DNA of 23,841 nucleotides. Source: Gammaproteobacteria bacterium. GTDB lineage: Bacteria; Pseudomonadota; Gammaproteobacteria; SZUA-152. The translations under genes were made by a program, and so were the position numbers. How positions within the stretch are numbered: position 1 is the first letter of the stretch; every line of letters starts with the position of its first letter. Location of the stretch: assembly GCA_030599435.1 (NCBI GenBank), contig JAUVNZ010000004.1, positions 1-23,841 on the forward strand, written 5' to 3'. The notes beneath the pieces are model-generated. The model saw only the letters and a program-made list of their open reading frames with translations, was not told where the DNA came from and ran no database searches. Of the stretch, positions 22,886 through 23,841 are shown piece after piece.

Positions 22886-23841
22886 GTGAAAAAAAGTCTT
22901 CGATTAACAGCATCTTTTACTTTGGTATCCATACCCGTTATGGCGCTGGCCATTGTGCTGCTGGTTTTTATGTATCGATTGGTTGTTATCAACAGTCTGC
23001 AGCATCAAGTTGAACAAAATAACATTATCGTTGCCAAGACTTTGTCCAATGTTGTTTGGGAGCAAATTAATGTCCTTGAAGTCATGCCAGAGACCAAAGA
23101 AAGTTTGGTGCTAAATGACATCTACTCTGCAGTTATCGATGAGGATATATACAAATTTCTTAATGGCACGCCGGTGCTTAAGGTTAAATTTTTTAATGAT
23201 AACGGAAAAACAATTTATTCTACCGATAAGAAACAGATAGGCAAACAAAAGCCACCAGATTACCCTGGCAGTGTCGCTGCTAAAATCGGAAAACCAATTT
23301 CATCATTATCACATCGTGATAGATTTGACTCAATCGATGGTGTACTGAAAAACATCAATGTGGTGGCCACATACATTCCTACATATAAAAAAAATACCAG
23401 TGATGTAGAGGGTGTTTTTGAGATATACACCGATGTAACAGAACCGCTAAAAAATATTGATGATAGCCTGTTTAACTTTACCATAGTGTTGTTATTTGTA
23501 TTCGCGTTTGTTTATTCCGCGTTATATATAATGGTTAAACGTGCGGACAAAGTTATCTTTAAGAATAAGGATGACTTGAAGAAAAAAATTATGGAAGTTG
23601 AGAATATGAATGAGGCTCTCGAAGATAACGCCAAAGAATTGGCTGCTGCAAGAGACGTGGCCAACCATGCCAATCTTTCCAAAAGCCAGTTTTTAGCTAA
23701 TATGAGTCATGAATTGAGAACACCGCTAAACGCTATTCTTGGTTACACTGAAATGATTACTGAAGATTGTAAAAAATTTGGTGATGAAGAGATTGACAGT
23801 GATCTGGGAAAAGTCCACCAGTCTGGCTCACATTTGCTGGA
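22886..23841 (+). CDS. Membrane sensor histidine kinase, N-terminal 318 residues
   Basis: I translated this frame from the GTG at 22886 to the right edge, where it is still open. An in-frame stop (22874-22876) just upstream limits the start; an ATG at 22940 would remove part of the first membrane segment. The protein has a membrane segment (about 11-35), a sensor domain of about 155 residues (36-194, with LKVKFFNDNGKTIYSTDKKQIGK and VEGVFEIYTDVTEPL), a second membrane segment (about 197-217) and a helical linker (about 223-264, coiled-coil-like). The HisKA phosphoacceptor motif FLANMSHELRTPLNAILGY follows, with H275. The ATPase domain and any receiver or other output domain lie beyond the edge. 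The sensor domain resembles extracytoplasmic domains fused to diguanylate cyclases and kinases; its ligand is unknown. Confidence 0.9.
   Translation, partial: MKKSLRLTASFTLVSIPVMALAIVLLVFMYRLVVINSLQHQVEQNNIIVAKTLSNVVWEQINVLEVMPETKESLVLNDIYSAVIDEDIYKFLNGTPVLKVKFFNDNGKTIYSTDKKQIGKQKPPDYPGSVAAKIGKPISSLSHRDRFDSIDGVLKNINVVATYIPTYKKNTSDVEGVFEIYTDVTEPLKNIDDSLFNFTIVLLFVFAFVYSALYIMVKRADKVIFKNKDDLKKKIMEVENMNEALEDNAKELAAARDVANHANLSKSQFLANMSHELRTPLNAILGYTEMITEDCKKFGDEEIDSDLGKVHQSGSHLL

Noticed and set aside
22801..23013. Open frame of 70 codons upstream of and overlapping the kinase
   Set aside because: It overlaps the kinase N terminus in another frame and has no recognisable features.

Overview
The window is 23.8 kb of ordinary, densely coding chromosome from a gammaproteobacterium. 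I infer this from protein similarity by eye: the DksA, RplS, TrmD, XerD and MutS sequences align closely with the Escherichia coli and Pseudomonas proteins. Several gene orders are also typical of the class: rpsP-rimM-trmD-rplS, gluQ near dksA, xerD near dsbC, and mutS-fdxA. Genus cannot be told from this stretch. No rRNA, tRNA, CRISPR, transposase, integron or prophage gene was seen. Genes are cut at both ends: acetyl-CoA synthetase on the left and a sensor histidine kinase on the right.

Layout. 1-1849 (minus): start of acs, a conserved hypothetical gene and gluQ (queuosine-tRNA(Asp) glutamylation). 2128-3081: a DUF3579 gene (plus) converging on dksA (minus). This DksA carries a 70-residue lysine/alanine tail resembling histone H1/AlgP ahead of an intact DksA core. 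3308-5684 (plus): the trmD operon (S16, RimM, TrmD, L19) with a structured rpsP-rimM gap, a probable second promoter before rplS that reuses the -10/discriminator of the rpsP promoter, and a strong terminator. 5723-8650 (plus): ogt overlapping xerD, then yajQ and dsbC, closed by a 13-bp perfect hairpin. 8896-11017 (plus): two tightly coupled genes I cannot name, a polytopic membrane protein with a long charged helical domain and a lipoprotein with a von Willebrand A (VWA) domain. 11070-22531 (minus): addA, addB, fdxA, mutS and a pilU-type gene. 22886-23841 (plus): a truncated histidine kinase.

How the genes fit together. The trmD operon serves translation (two ribosomal proteins, a 16S/30S maturation factor and a tRNA methyltransferase). 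DksA and GluQ add transcriptional control and tRNA modification. There is much DNA maintenance: Ogt (alkylation repair), XerD (chromosome dimer resolution), AddA/AddB (double-strand-break resection) and MutS (mismatch repair). AddB has a cysteine pattern typical of an Fe-S cluster and lies just downstream of a 7Fe ferredoxin gene. DsbC, the membrane/VWA pair, the PilU-type ATPase and the kinase act at the envelope.

Most worth following are the membrane/VWA pair (8896-11017), the DksA tail, the AddAB-like enzyme with its unusual 450-bp gap, and a scatter of short imperfect tandem duplications in the intergenic DNA.
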